From assembly GCA_963822145.1 (NCBI GenBank), contig CAWGGG010000002.1, positions 496,001 to 560,000 of the forward strand: a stretch of 64,000 nt of DNA, in the 5' to 3' direction. Positions 27,227 to 35,963 of the stretch are shown one piece after another. The notes below the pieces were generated by a model. The model saw only the letters and a program-made list of their open reading frames with translations. It had not been told where the DNA came from and did no database searches. The DNA is from UBA5072 sp963822145. GTDB lineage: Bacteria > Bacteroidota > Bacteroidia > Bacteroidales > UBA10428. Each line of letters begins with the position of its first letter. Positions within the stretch are counted from its first letter, which is position 1. Made by a program: the position numbers and the translations under genes.

Positions 27227-29572
27227 TTATTTGTCTAAATACCAAATTTTTGTCTTTCCAATCTTTCCGTTGAAAGCAAAGGGGGCCAGTTCATAATAGT
27301 CAGGTGACACCGGTGAATCGAGGTCCATACCAATATCGAAGGTTGCGTTGGAAGTAAAATGAAGAGACATGGCACGGGGTACTTTGCCCTGTCCGATCAC
27401 CTTCCCGTTTGCTTTAAGGGTAATATCCATCGGTCCTCCTATCGGTCCTGTAAGCGTGGATATAACCTCAATGTTTGTTTTCCCAGCAGGTAATTTAGCG
27501 GCGGATTGAATTCTGGTACGCTCAACTTCAAAAAGGTTGAATTCATATTTCAGATACCCATTCTTCATATAGCAGGCCACTCCTCCTGAAAAACCAGCCA
27601 GCGCATATAATACCCCGTTTGCATTTTTCGGAATCTCCACTTCCATTGAGACAACGCTGCTGTTTTTTCCCAGCTTTGGTGCTGCTGATTCCGGCATGTA
27701 GGTAATGGGTCTCACGAAGGTCCATTCTGTAAGTGGGGATGCAGGCGCATCCTCGGGGTGGAACAAAGCTGTGGACCATAAACCCCCGCCAATCGGGAGG
27801 TTCTTGTATTTAGCTGATTCCACCAGGAAGAGGGCTTTCATCTCTTCCAGTTTAGCCGGATTGCTGGCAGCCAGGTCGACGCTCTGAGTCCAGTCTTCTT
27901 CCAGGTTGTAGAGTTCCCATTTATCGGTCAGCGGCGACCACTCTTTGATACCTTTGGGAATCCCTCCCACCCAGGGTTCCCGGGGGCCCCTTGCACAGGC
28001 AAACCAACCGTTGTCATAGATGCCGCGACTGGCCATAATGTCGAAGAATTGAGTTTTATGCGCACCAGGCGCCTGGGGATCAGTGAAGGCGTACACCATG
28101 CTTACACCATGTATCGGATCCTGGCTGAAACCATTTACAATACTTGGTTCTTTTATCTGCAATATTTCATAAATGGTAGGCACTAGGTCTATCACATGAT
28201 GAAATTGCGGGCGAGGGGTCTTATCAGGTTTTATTTTTTTTGGCCAGGCTATTGCCATTGGCTGACGGATTCCTCCAAAATAGGCGCCCTGCAGTTTGGT
28301 TCCCTGGTAAGGGGTGCTTCCGGCCCAGGCCCACCCGGCATGAAACATGTTATCGGTTTTTGGGCCTCCAAGGGCATCCAGACCACCCAGTTCATTTAAC
28401 GCCTGGAGGTGATCTAAGGTTTGCGTGGGAATTCCGTTCTGGGCCAGTTGTTCGCTTATTGTCCCATACAAGCCTTCAGATGAGGATCCATTATCGCCCC
28501 AGATGTAGAAAATCAGCGTATTGTCCAATTCCTCCATTTTTTCTATCTGGTCAATTATACGTCCAGCCTGGAAGTCAGCATGCTCAGTAAATCCGGCAAA
28601 GATCTCCATTAGCCTGCGCTGGAATGGTTTCTCCGACTCGGGAATTGATTCCCATGAAGCCATGGTTGCCGGCCGGGCTGTCAACCGTGCATTCTGAGGG
28701 ATCCAGCCTTTTTCTTGTGCCCTTTTGAATACCCGTTCACGATAAGCATCCCAGCCATCATCGAACTTGCCTTTGTATTTGTCGGCCCACTCTTTTGGTA
28801 CCTGGTGAGGGCCGTGTGACGCGCCCGGTGCCCAGTAAATAAAGAAAGGCTTATCCGGGGCATAGGATTTCTGTTCAATGAGCCAGTTTATGGCATCATC
28901 GGCAATATCTTCGGTAAGATGATATCCCTTCGGCCGGTGCTCAATGATATAATTGGTATTGCGCACCATGGTAGGTTCATATTGTGATGCTTCGCCGGCC
29001 AGAAAGCCATAAAAATACTCGAATCCATAGCCGGTAGGCCAATATTCAAAAGGTCCCTTATTGGTGATTTGCTCTTCGGGAGTATTATGCCACTTGCCAA
29101 AAGCTGCCGTGTTGTATCCGTAGTCTTTTAATACCTCTGCAACAGTTGCTGAAGATTTCGGAATGATGCCGCTGAAACCGTCAAAGTCGTTGGCAATGGC
29201 AGAGATCTGTCCATTACCGACTGACGTATGGTTTCTGCCGGTGAGTAATGCAGCCCGTGTTGGTGAGCACATGGCGGTACTGTGAAATCGATTGAAGGTA
29301 ATGCCCATTTTAGCTACCCTGTCCATTGTTGGGGTATTGATCTCACCACCGAACGTGGCTGAAGTGCCGGGACCAACATCGTCCATAAGAATAATAAGAA
29401 TATTGGGGGCACCACTGGGAAGACGAACAGGTTCGATCCTTTTCTTGTAGGTAGAGTTTTCCATTGTGATGCCTGCACTGGATCCCGAAGGAGTTGGCGG
29501 GAAGGGCAGGATATCCTGTGCAGTCATACCTGCTGAAGGCAGAATGAGTCCAGCTAAGATCAGTTGTTTCAT
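27227..29572 (-). CDS. Arylsulfatase, Sec-exported
   Basis: 781 aa with a Sec signal (LILAGLILPSAGMTAQ) in place of a lipobox. Motifs: ILIILMDDVGPGTSATFGG, MCSPTRAALLTGRNH with Cys102, AAFGKWHNTPEEQ, and KPFFIYWAPGASHGPHQVPKEW. The C-terminal domain has PIGGPMDITLKANGKVIGQG. It resembles the third sulfatase more than the first and has the larger insertion around residues 180-350. It overlaps the next gene's upstream region. Confidence 0.93.
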   Translation of the reverse strand: MKQLILAGLILPSAGMTAQDILPFPPTPSGSSAGITMENSTYKKRIEPVRLPSGAPNILIILMDDVGPGTSATFGGEINTPTMDRVAKMGITFNRFHSTAMCSPTRAALLTGRNHTSVGNGQISAIANDFDGFSGIIPKSSATVAEVLKDYGYNTAAFGKWHNTPEEQITNKGPFEYWPTGYGFEYFYGFLAGEASQYEPTMVRNTNYIIEHRPKGYHLTEDIADDAINWLIEQKSYAPDKPFFIYWAPGASHGPHQVPKEWADKYKGKFDDGWDAYRERVFKRAQEKGWIPQNARLTARPATMASWESIPESEKPFQRRLMEIFAGFTEHADFQAGRIIDQIEKMEELDNTLIFYIWGDNGSSSEGLYGTISEQLAQNGIPTQTLDHLQALNELGGLDALGGPKTDNMFHAGWAWAGSTPYQGTKLQGAYFGGIRQPMAIAWPKKIKPDKTPRPQFHHVIDLVPTIYEILQIKEPSIVNGFSQDPIHGVSMVYAFTDPQAPGAHKTQFFDIMASRGIYDNGWFACARGPREPWVGGIPKGIKEWSPLTDKWELYNLEEDWTQSVDLAASNPAKLEEMKALFLVESAKYKNLPIGGGLWSTALFHPEDAPASPLTEWTFVRPITYMPESAAPKLGKNSSVVSMEVEIPKNANGVLYALAGFSGGVACYMKNGYLKYEFNLFEVERTRIQSAAKLPAGKTNIEVISTLTGPIGGPMDITLKANGKVIGQGKVPRAMSLHFTSNATFDIGMDLDSPVSPDYYELAPFAFNGKIGKTKIWYLDK

Positions 29573-29596
29573 ACGCTTATATAGTTTATAGGACTT

Positions 29597-31975
29597 TTAG
29601 AGCAAATCCACTTTGACACTATTAATTTTTCCATTGAAGGCAAATGGGGCCAGTTCATTGTATTTTAATGAAACAGGAGAACCGAGATCAATTCCCACGT
29701 CAAAAGTTTCTGTGGCGCTGAAAGCAGCAGGTACAGTGCGGCCAACGTTGCATATGGCCTCCTGCTTTCCATCAATGGAAATGGTTACGATAGCCGGTGC
29801 ACCCGGCTTTTCCATTTTAGTTAAAATTTCTATAGTATGCTTTCCCGGTGCAATTTTATCCGTGGTTGCACTGTAGTTTTCAATGAGGAACATATTGTAT
29901 TCGTAAGTAAGCTTTCCATTTTCCATAAAACAGGTAAGCCCGCCGCCGGAACCACCCAGCGCATATAATACGCCATTGGCGTTGACTGGCACATCGAGGT
30001 TGATTACCACCTTGTTGTTGGTTTTCCCCAGTCCCGGAGCCGAAAACTCGGGCATGCGACGGCTGGATTGACTGAATGTCCAGCTTTTGTATGGTGAAGT
30101 GATTACATCTTCGGGGTGCAGCCTGAGCCATATTCCGGCGCCAATGGGCAGGTCTTTGTTCTCTTTGGCTTCGGCCAGGAAAAGCTCCTGCATTTCTTTC
30201 AGTTTTTCGGGATTGCTTCCGGCCAGATCATTGGCCTGTGAAAAGTCCTCGTTCAGATTATACAATTCCCACACATCGTTTTCGGGGCGCCATTTGTCGA
30301 GACCCGGCGAGCCGGGCAGCCATGGGAAAAGCGGACCGAAAGTACAGGCATACCAACCGTCTTTGTAAACACCCCGGCTGCCGTTGTTGTCAAAGAACTG
30401 GACCTTCGGGGCAGGCATTGCGTTGGCGTCGGAAAAGGTGTATTTCATGCTGATGCCATCCATTTTCATTTGCTCAAATCCGTTCACCACTTTCGGCGGG
30501 GTAATACCCAGAATATCGTAAATAGTAGGAACAATATCGTTTACATGGTGAAATTGTGACCGTGGGGTCTTATCGGGTGCAATACCATCTGGCCAGCTAA
30601 TAACCATCGGATTTCTGGTGCCGCCAAAATGCGAAGCCACGAGTTTAGTATATTTGAAAGGTGTGTTACCCGCCCAGGCCCAACTGGCGTGGTACATATT
30701 CTCGGTGATCTTGCCACCGAGCGCATTGAGACCGCCAATTTTTTCAAGGGCAGCCATCTGTTGCTCAATGGTGTTCGGAATCATGTTTTGTGCAAGCAGT
30801 TCGCTGATGCTGCCATTCTGCCCTTCAGCACTGCTGCCGTTGTCACCCCAGATGTAGATAAAAATGGTGTTCTTGCGTTCGTCCATTTGTTCCAGGGCAT
30901 CAACCAGGCGGCCAACCTGAACATCGCAATGCTCCACAAATCCGGCAAACACCTCCATCAGCCGGATCTGAAATGCTCTTTCGTCTTCAGGAATGCTTTC
31001 CCAGGTTGCCTGGGTTTCATGGCGCAGGGTTAGATGTGCATTTTCCGGGATCCAGCCCATCTCTTTCTGCCGTTTGAACACCCTTTCGCGGTAAGCATCC
31101 CAGCCATCATCGAATTTACCTTTGTACTTATCAGCCCATTCTTTAAAAATATGATGAGGCCCGTGTCCGGCACCAGGCGCAAAATACACAAGGAAAGGCC
31201 TGTCGTCCGCACAGGCTTTCTGGTTCTGCATCCAGGTTATCGCCTGGTCAGCCATGTCCGCACTCAGGTGGTAATTTTCACCGTGCGGGGGCTGAATGGG
31301 TGTAAAATCATTATAAAGCGCAGGTTCCCACTGGCTGGTTTCTCCGCCCAGGAAACCATAAAAATGCTGAAACCCGTAATTCACCGGCCAGTAATCGAAC
31401 GGACCGGCGGCTGAAGTTTGGTTGGCGGGTGTGTTGTGCCATTTGCCAAACGCAGCAGTTGAATACCCGTAGTTTTTCAGGACTTCTGCCACGGTGGCGG
31501 CCTCTTTCGGGATAATTCCGGTATAGCCATCCCAGTCAACCGCCCTTTCGGCAATGGTTCCGTTACCCACACGGGTATGATTACGGCCGGTAAGCAACGC
31601 AGCGCGTGTTGGCGAACAAATAGCCGTTGTATGGAACTGATTGTAGGCAATGCCCTCGTTGTACAATCTCGAAAGTGTGGGGGTGCTTATTTCGCCACCA
31701 AATGTGGCAGGTGTTCCAAAGCCAACATCGTCCATTAGCACAATCACAATATTGGGGGCATCGGCCGGCAATCGATTTGGGATCTTCCTGCGCACATGCT
31801 GGCTTTCAAAAATGCTTTGCCCGTATGTGCTGGCAGAAGGAGATTCGGGGAATGGGAGAATAGCACCGGTAGCATCCTGTGAAAGGTTCTTCTTTGAATT
31901 GATATTATCTTCACTGCTGCATCCAACCATAATAGAAGCCAATGTGATCATTAAAAAATCAGGGGGTGGTTTCAT
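29597..31975 (-). CDS. Arylsulfatase lipoprotein
   Basis: 792 aa with a lipobox (ITLASIMVGC, Cys19). Motifs: IVIVLMDDVGFGTPATFGG, ICSPTRAALLTGRNH with Cys120, AAFGKWHNTPANQ, GAGHGPHH, and the beta-rich C-terminus PGAPAIVTISIDGKQEA. It has the first position in the likely transcription unit: the next gene upstream is the divergent sensor kinase gene region. The two downstream sulfatases follow within 24 bp and with overlap. The three are clearly homologous, a tandem amplification. Confidence 0.93.
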   Translation of the reverse strand: MKPPPDFLMITLASIMVGCSSEDNINSKKNLSQDATGAILPFPESPSASTYGQSIFESQHVRRKIPNRLPADAPNIVIVLMDDVGFGTPATFGGEISTPTLSRLYNEGIAYNQFHTTAICSPTRAALLTGRNHTRVGNGTIAERAVDWDGYTGIIPKEAATVAEVLKNYGYSTAAFGKWHNTPANQTSAAGPFDYWPVNYGFQHFYGFLGGETSQWEPALYNDFTPIQPPHGENYHLSADMADQAITWMQNQKACADDRPFLVYFAPGAGHGPHHIFKEWADKYKGKFDDGWDAYRERVFKRQKEMGWIPENAHLTLRHETQATWESIPEDERAFQIRLMEVFAGFVEHCDVQVGRLVDALEQMDERKNTIFIYIWGDNGSSAEGQNGSISELLAQNMIPNTIEQQMAALEKIGGLNALGGKITENMYHASWAWAGNTPFKYTKLVASHFGGTRNPMVISWPDGIAPDKTPRSQFHHVNDIVPTIYDILGITPPKVVNGFEQMKMDGISMKYTFSDANAMPAPKVQFFDNNGSRGVYKDGWYACTFGPLFPWLPGSPGLDKWRPENDVWELYNLNEDFSQANDLAGSNPEKLKEMQELFLAEAKENKDLPIGAGIWLRLHPEDVITSPYKSWTFSQSSRRMPEFSAPGLGKTNNKVVINLDVPVNANGVLYALGGSGGGLTCFMENGKLTYEYNMFLIENYSATTDKIAPGKHTIEILTKMEKPGAPAIVTISIDGKQEAICNVGRTVPAAFSATETFDVGIDLGSPVSLKYNELAPFAFNGKINSVKVDLL

Positions 31976-32231
31976 AATTCCGGATCTTGTAAGGTTTTTT
32001 GGTTATTTGCGGGTTATAAGTTAATTAGCGATGTAAGTCTCTCTAAATTTATTCTTCTTCAGATAATTCCAATAAATAAAGTTAGTGAACATATTTGTAA
32101 TATTTAATTGCTAGTTAATTGCATCTAATCTGATGGAACAAAGTAATTTATAAAGTATAATTTCTGCATTGATAGAGAATGATTTTCCGGTATGGTAGAA
32201 ATACTACAGCGTATTTCAATTCACCGGTACC

Positions 32232-34373
32232 TCAATCCTCAAACAATACCCCTTTCCCTTGTTCGCTTTCACAGGTTACGGTTCCGTTCAGTTTCTGCTT
32301 CACCAGGTTGTAGATAATGTTTAGTCCCAAACCGGTTCCCCGGTGTTGATCAGAAGTATAGAAGGGTTCGAAGATGTGCGGCAGGTCCTTTTTGCTTATT
32401 CCTGCACCGTCATCCGTATACCGGATTTTGAGCAGGTTTTTGCTTATGTCAGCTTTAATACCAACAGTCCCGGTATCTCTTTTGTAAAATCCGTGTTGCA
32501 GGCTGTTTAACAATAAATTCGTAAAGATCTGGGCAAATATACCGGGATAGGAATTTAGTTGCAGTTCATCATCACACTCAATTTTAAAATCTATGTTCTT
32601 TTCCCTGAATTTGGGCCGCAAACTGAGCAGGATATCGTTAAGATACTCCCTTAAAGCAAACGTACGCTGCTGCTCTGTGACCTGGTCTGTTGAAACCTGT
32701 TTAAAACTCTGGATAAGTGAAGCGGTACGTTCCAGGTTTTTCTGTATGAGTTTCGCTGTATCATGGGCAGATTCCAGGAATCCCTTGAAATCTTTCCGGC
32801 TGATTTCATCTTTTTCATACAAGTCAGCCATTTTTTGTACGTCCTCAAGCAAATTGCTTATGGCTGTTATACCTATACCAACAGGAGTATTCATCTCATG
32901 GGCAACACCAGCCACCAGTCCTCCGATAGCGGCCATTTTTTCCGATTCAACGAGCTGTTCCTGGGTTTTCTGAAGGTTCTCCAGCGTAGATTGCAATTCT
33001 TCTTTTTGCTGCAATAATTTTTCTTTCTGCACTTCAAGCTGATGCGTGCGTTCTTTTACCAGGTTCTGCAAATTCTCATTCAGGTTCAATAAGTCATTCT
33101 TTAGTTCTGCGTTAACAAAATAGGTTCTGATAAACCTGTCCGAGATAATGTAAGTCTGCATGGTCAGGAATACAATCATTCCAAAAATGAAATAGAGTAT
33201 CTCCCTTTGGGATCCCTCATAAAAAGCAGCCATAACCAATACTGCTATGAAAATAAGCACCGTAATGATATTGTGATAGGCATAGTCTTTCTTCTTGAAT
33301 GCAGCAAAAATTACCAGGCCCAGGCAGCCAATAAAAAAGGGTATTAAGAGATTGGAAAAGGTATTCAGAACGGTTATCCCATATTTTAGGTTTGTTATAA
33401 GACCTAATTGGCTGGGTAACAAGAGCAACAAAGCAATAATTACATAGGATATATAATATTTTTCAAGTCTAACCTGCCTGGATCCAACATGGTATAAAGC
33501 ATAAAAATAGGCAAATGCTATTATTCCGTCAAATATAAAAGAATATATGAATATCGTTTCAGCAGCTTTGTAAAGAAATGAATATGAAGGAAGAATACTA
33601 TAGAGTATTCCATTATAGGAACTTAACGATATTAACAGGCATATACTAAAAAGAGATAGATAGAGGGGGGCTTTATCGTCACGCAAATAGTAAAAAATAA
33701 GTATATTATACAAGAAAATAAACAATAGTAAGCCGGTTGTGAAATTTATACGTCGCAAATCCCTTTCTTTATATTTACCCAGACTTTTTGATTCTCCGAG
33801 TTTCAGTTCATAGAATAATCCGGCATCGAAAGCGCTGTGAAAATTTGATACAGGAATAGTGATCTTAAAGGTGTCGCCTTCATAATGAAAGGGATAACTA
33901 TCAAGATTGCCATAAGGGTGTGATAATTGCCTGGTTTTTCCGGGTGAACCATTTTCCGCAACCAACTGATCATTGATGTAAACCTGACAGGCAGTTGCGG
34001 GAGCCCTCAATGCATATAACAGTAATTGTTCATTCAAACGGTCAGTTATAACAACCAACCTATAAGTCATGTATCCGTTAAGAGTATATAATCTACTATC
34101 AGAGGTTGATGCAAACCATTCTCCGGGCACTTTCATATAACCATCTCTCATGGGTGAAATGCTATCAAAATCCTTTGGATTATAGAGTTTCTCCCAGTAA
34201 TACTCCCATTCACCATTAAGCGGTACGGGACCATCTAATATAAAATCCCATCCTCGAAGATCTAATATGCCTTTCTTAGCCTCAGGCGGTTTTGCCTTTT
34301 CAGGGGATGAACAGGCAAACAAAAGGCCAGCTATTAAGATTGAAAAGTACTGGTATTTGATTTTATATTTCAA
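32232..34373 (-). CDS. 7TM-DISM sensor histidine kinase
   Basis: 713 aa. Lipobox-like LLFAC at 17-21, then an extracytoplasmic beta-sandwich (7TMR-DISMED2-like: LRGWDFILDGPVPLNGEWEY), seven transmembrane helices (INFTTGLLLFIFLYNILIFY and following), a coiled coil (NENLQNLVKERTHQLEVQKE), HisKA with GVAHEMNTPVG, and HATPase with NLLLNSLQHG, DDGAGISKKDLPHIFEPFY and GTGLGLNI. The last residues GKGVLFED are abnormal. Removing one base from the C4 run at 32249-32252 gives GKGYCLRIEVPVN and a stop at 32216-32218, the normal kind of HATPase end. This is probably a frameshift in the final codons. Confidence 0.9.
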   Translation of the reverse strand: MKYKIKYQYFSILIAGLLFACSSPEKAKPPEAKKGILDLRGWDFILDGPVPLNGEWEYYWEKLYNPKDFDSISPMRDGYMKVPGEWFASTSDSRLYTLNGYMTYRLVVITDRLNEQLLLYALRAPATACQVYINDQLVAENGSPGKTRQLSHPYGNLDSYPFHYEGDTFKITIPVSNFHSAFDAGLFYELKLGESKSLGKYKERDLRRINFTTGLLLFIFLYNILIFYYLRDDKAPLYLSLFSICLLISLSSYNGILYSILPSYSFLYKAAETIFIYSFIFDGIIAFAYFYALYHVGSRQVRLEKYYISYVIIALLLLLPSQLGLITNLKYGITVLNTFSNLLIPFFIGCLGLVIFAAFKKKDYAYHNIITVLIFIAVLVMAAFYEGSQREILYFIFGMIVFLTMQTYIISDRFIRTYFVNAELKNDLLNLNENLQNLVKERTHQLEVQKEKLLQQKEELQSTLENLQKTQEQLVESEKMAAIGGLVAGVAHEMNTPVGIGITAISNLLEDVQKMADLYEKDEISRKDFKGFLESAHDTAKLIQKNLERTASLIQSFKQVSTDQVTEQQRTFALREYLNDILLSLRPKFREKNIDFKIECDDELQLNSYPGIFAQIFTNLLLNSLQHGFYKRDTGTVGIKADISKNLLKIRYTDDGAGISKKDLPHIFEPFYTSDQHRGTGLGLNIIYNLVKQKLNGTVTCESEQGKGVLFED

Positions 34374-34445
34374 CTTAATTGAGCATTAAGAATTTATAGG
34401 GTCAGAGACACAAATATGTCTGGCCTGCAATTGCTAGCTTTTTTA
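34303..34445. repeat. Direct repeat covering the sensor kinase 5' end, copy 1
   Basis: 143 bp covering the first ~24 codons and the upstream region of the kinase gene match 38183-38325 in the same orientation with only a few differences. Weaker similarity continues rightwards to about 34690, aligned with 38340-38530. The two copies flank the second small-protein / AraC-TPR module. Confidence 0.8.
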
Positions 34446-35144
34446 TGGTTTTAATCGGCACGCCATGTTCATTTATCCATTTAATTGCTCAAATGCCGGA
34501 TTTGAACAAGATCTAAATCGTGAGGCAGGAAAAGTTACAACAATAATAGCGGGAAATCAAGGGAAATATGTGATTCCCAATTATGTTAAGAAAATCAAAA
34601 ATTTAACTTTTTTGGTACTTATTGTCAAAAGGCCCTGGATTTCAGGTTTTTAATAATGAAACATTCACGTCACTTTCCAAGGAAAAACATTCTCCCTGTT
34701 CGGCGAAGTATTTTTAACCTAACTGCTAGTTAACTGCAGTCTCCGACTACCCATCAGGCAGTTTTCCAAGGTAATCTAATATCTGATATGGCATAACATC
34801 AACCCAATCCACCATCTGAAACGTCAACTAATTCATGTTTACCTGATTGTTATCTGATAAGCGGCTGACATAACGGCAAAATTGATTTTAACTTATATAC
34901 TTATAAATGTAAGTAATTTAGTATCTAAGTATCGTGTTCACGTTAGCAACAATGTGTAAAACAGATACCAGAGAATGGTAGACGCAGAATACGTTTCAAA
35001 GAAGACGTAGTTTAGAAAACTACGCCCGGCTTTGGGGGACTTAAAAAATCAATACACCAGATGGAATAAGGTTATTTCACCCCAAAATCCAAAAAGTGGG
35101 ACTTTATTATGCGTAATGCTTTATTTTTCCAAACCTGAATAAAG
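34446..35144. other. Gene-free interval with degenerate repeats
   Basis: AT-rich, no convincing gene. The 62-codon plus-strand frame at 34465-34653 is within a diverged repeat and not supported. Positions 34723-34788 match 42933-42998 (CTAGT..ACTG.AGTCT and CAGGCAGTTTTCCAAGGT in common). A solo repeat end lies at 35008-35032 (TAGTTTAGAAAACTACGCCCGGC). Confidence 0.5.
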
Positions 35145-35177
35145 AAAAGCCTCCGGTGCATATTTCCGAAGGCTTTT
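35145..35177 (-). terminator. Intrinsic terminator-like hairpin after the small secreted-protein gene (copy B)
   Basis: AAAAGCCTCCGG (35145-35156) pairs with CCGAAGGCTTTT with one mismatch around a 9-nt loop. On the minus strand it ends in a T-run, about 80 bp after the gene at 35259. The other copy of the module also has a terminator in the matching place. Confidence 0.7.
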
Positions 35178-35258
35178 AAATTTGGAATATGCTAATCTTT
35201 AATAGTACGGAGGATTCAATTTTTAATTAATTGCCACAATCATTATATAAATGACTTT

Positions 35259-35690
35259 TTAATGACAATGATCAAAGGCATTATCCAATTCTACAGTTAC
35301 CTCTCCATTTGCATTAATAGTCAAATGGTAGGTCCAGTGAGTTTGAACAACAAGCTTCCCATCCAATCTCACCTCAACATTGGATCCAAAAGTTATTGCA
35401 TTTTCATTACCTGGAGTAAATGGATTACCCCTCCAGTTCTGGGTGATTTCATAAACGTTTCCAGATATACCTGTCAATTCATCTTTAAAATTTCTCATCA
35501 TATAAAGATGGGGCATAATCATGTATTCACCAGTGATATTTCCACTGACAACATCATTTACACAAGGCCAAGGTTGGTCAACAACTTCAAATACAAAATC
35601 TCCTTTTATAACACCACTTTGAGCCTTAGCATTAATTACAGTAAAAGCTGCAACAATGCCTAACAATGCAAGCATTTTTAGTGTTTTCAT
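35259..35690 (-). CDS. Small secreted protein, paired with AraC-TPR regulator (copy B)
   Basis: 143 aa, with signal peptide MLALLGIVAAFTVINAKAQ. Mature part contains SGNVYEITQNW and the tail LVVQTHWTYHLTINANGEVT, shared with the paralogue at 1244-1669. Two cysteine pairs are possible (Cys in WPCVN and in FDHCH). Same order as copy A: it lies downstream of the AraC-TPR regulator on the same strand, 273 bp from its stop. Family not recognised; secreted or periplasmic. Confidence 0.78.
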   Translation of the reverse strand: MKTLKMLALLGIVAAFTVINAKAQSGVIKGDFVFEVVDQPWPCVNDVVSGNITGEYMIMPHLYMMRNFKDELTGISGNVYEITQNWRGNPFTPGNENAITFGSNVEVRLDGKLVVQTHWTYHLTINANGEVTVELDNAFDHCH

Positions 35691-35963
35691 AGTTTAAAGG
35701 TTTTGGTTCATAATACTTTTAGGAGTAACTTTCTATTTAAAGTTCTGAAAAAGTGAGTATATAGACATAGCAATTTTGAAAGCAGGAATTGTAATATTTT
35801 TAAAATAAATTGTGTTTTCCGGTGGATTCCTGAAATTCCAACAGAATATGGTTTCGCTCTTAATAGCTGATAAGATTTACTAAAAGCTTTAATCAAAAAT
35901 TAGTTGTGGAAAAGTCTTTTGTATAATCTTGAACTTAGGAAGAGTTACTCATCCTCCCCGCAT

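Noticed and set aside
34465..34653. 62-codon plus-strand frame after the sensor kinase
   Set aside because: It is within a region similar to non-coding repeat at 38340-38500, and the matching copy does not keep the frame.
34723..34788. CRISPR-like array
   Set aside because: Only two or three imperfect copies spaced by kilobases, without regular spacers; no cas gene in the window.
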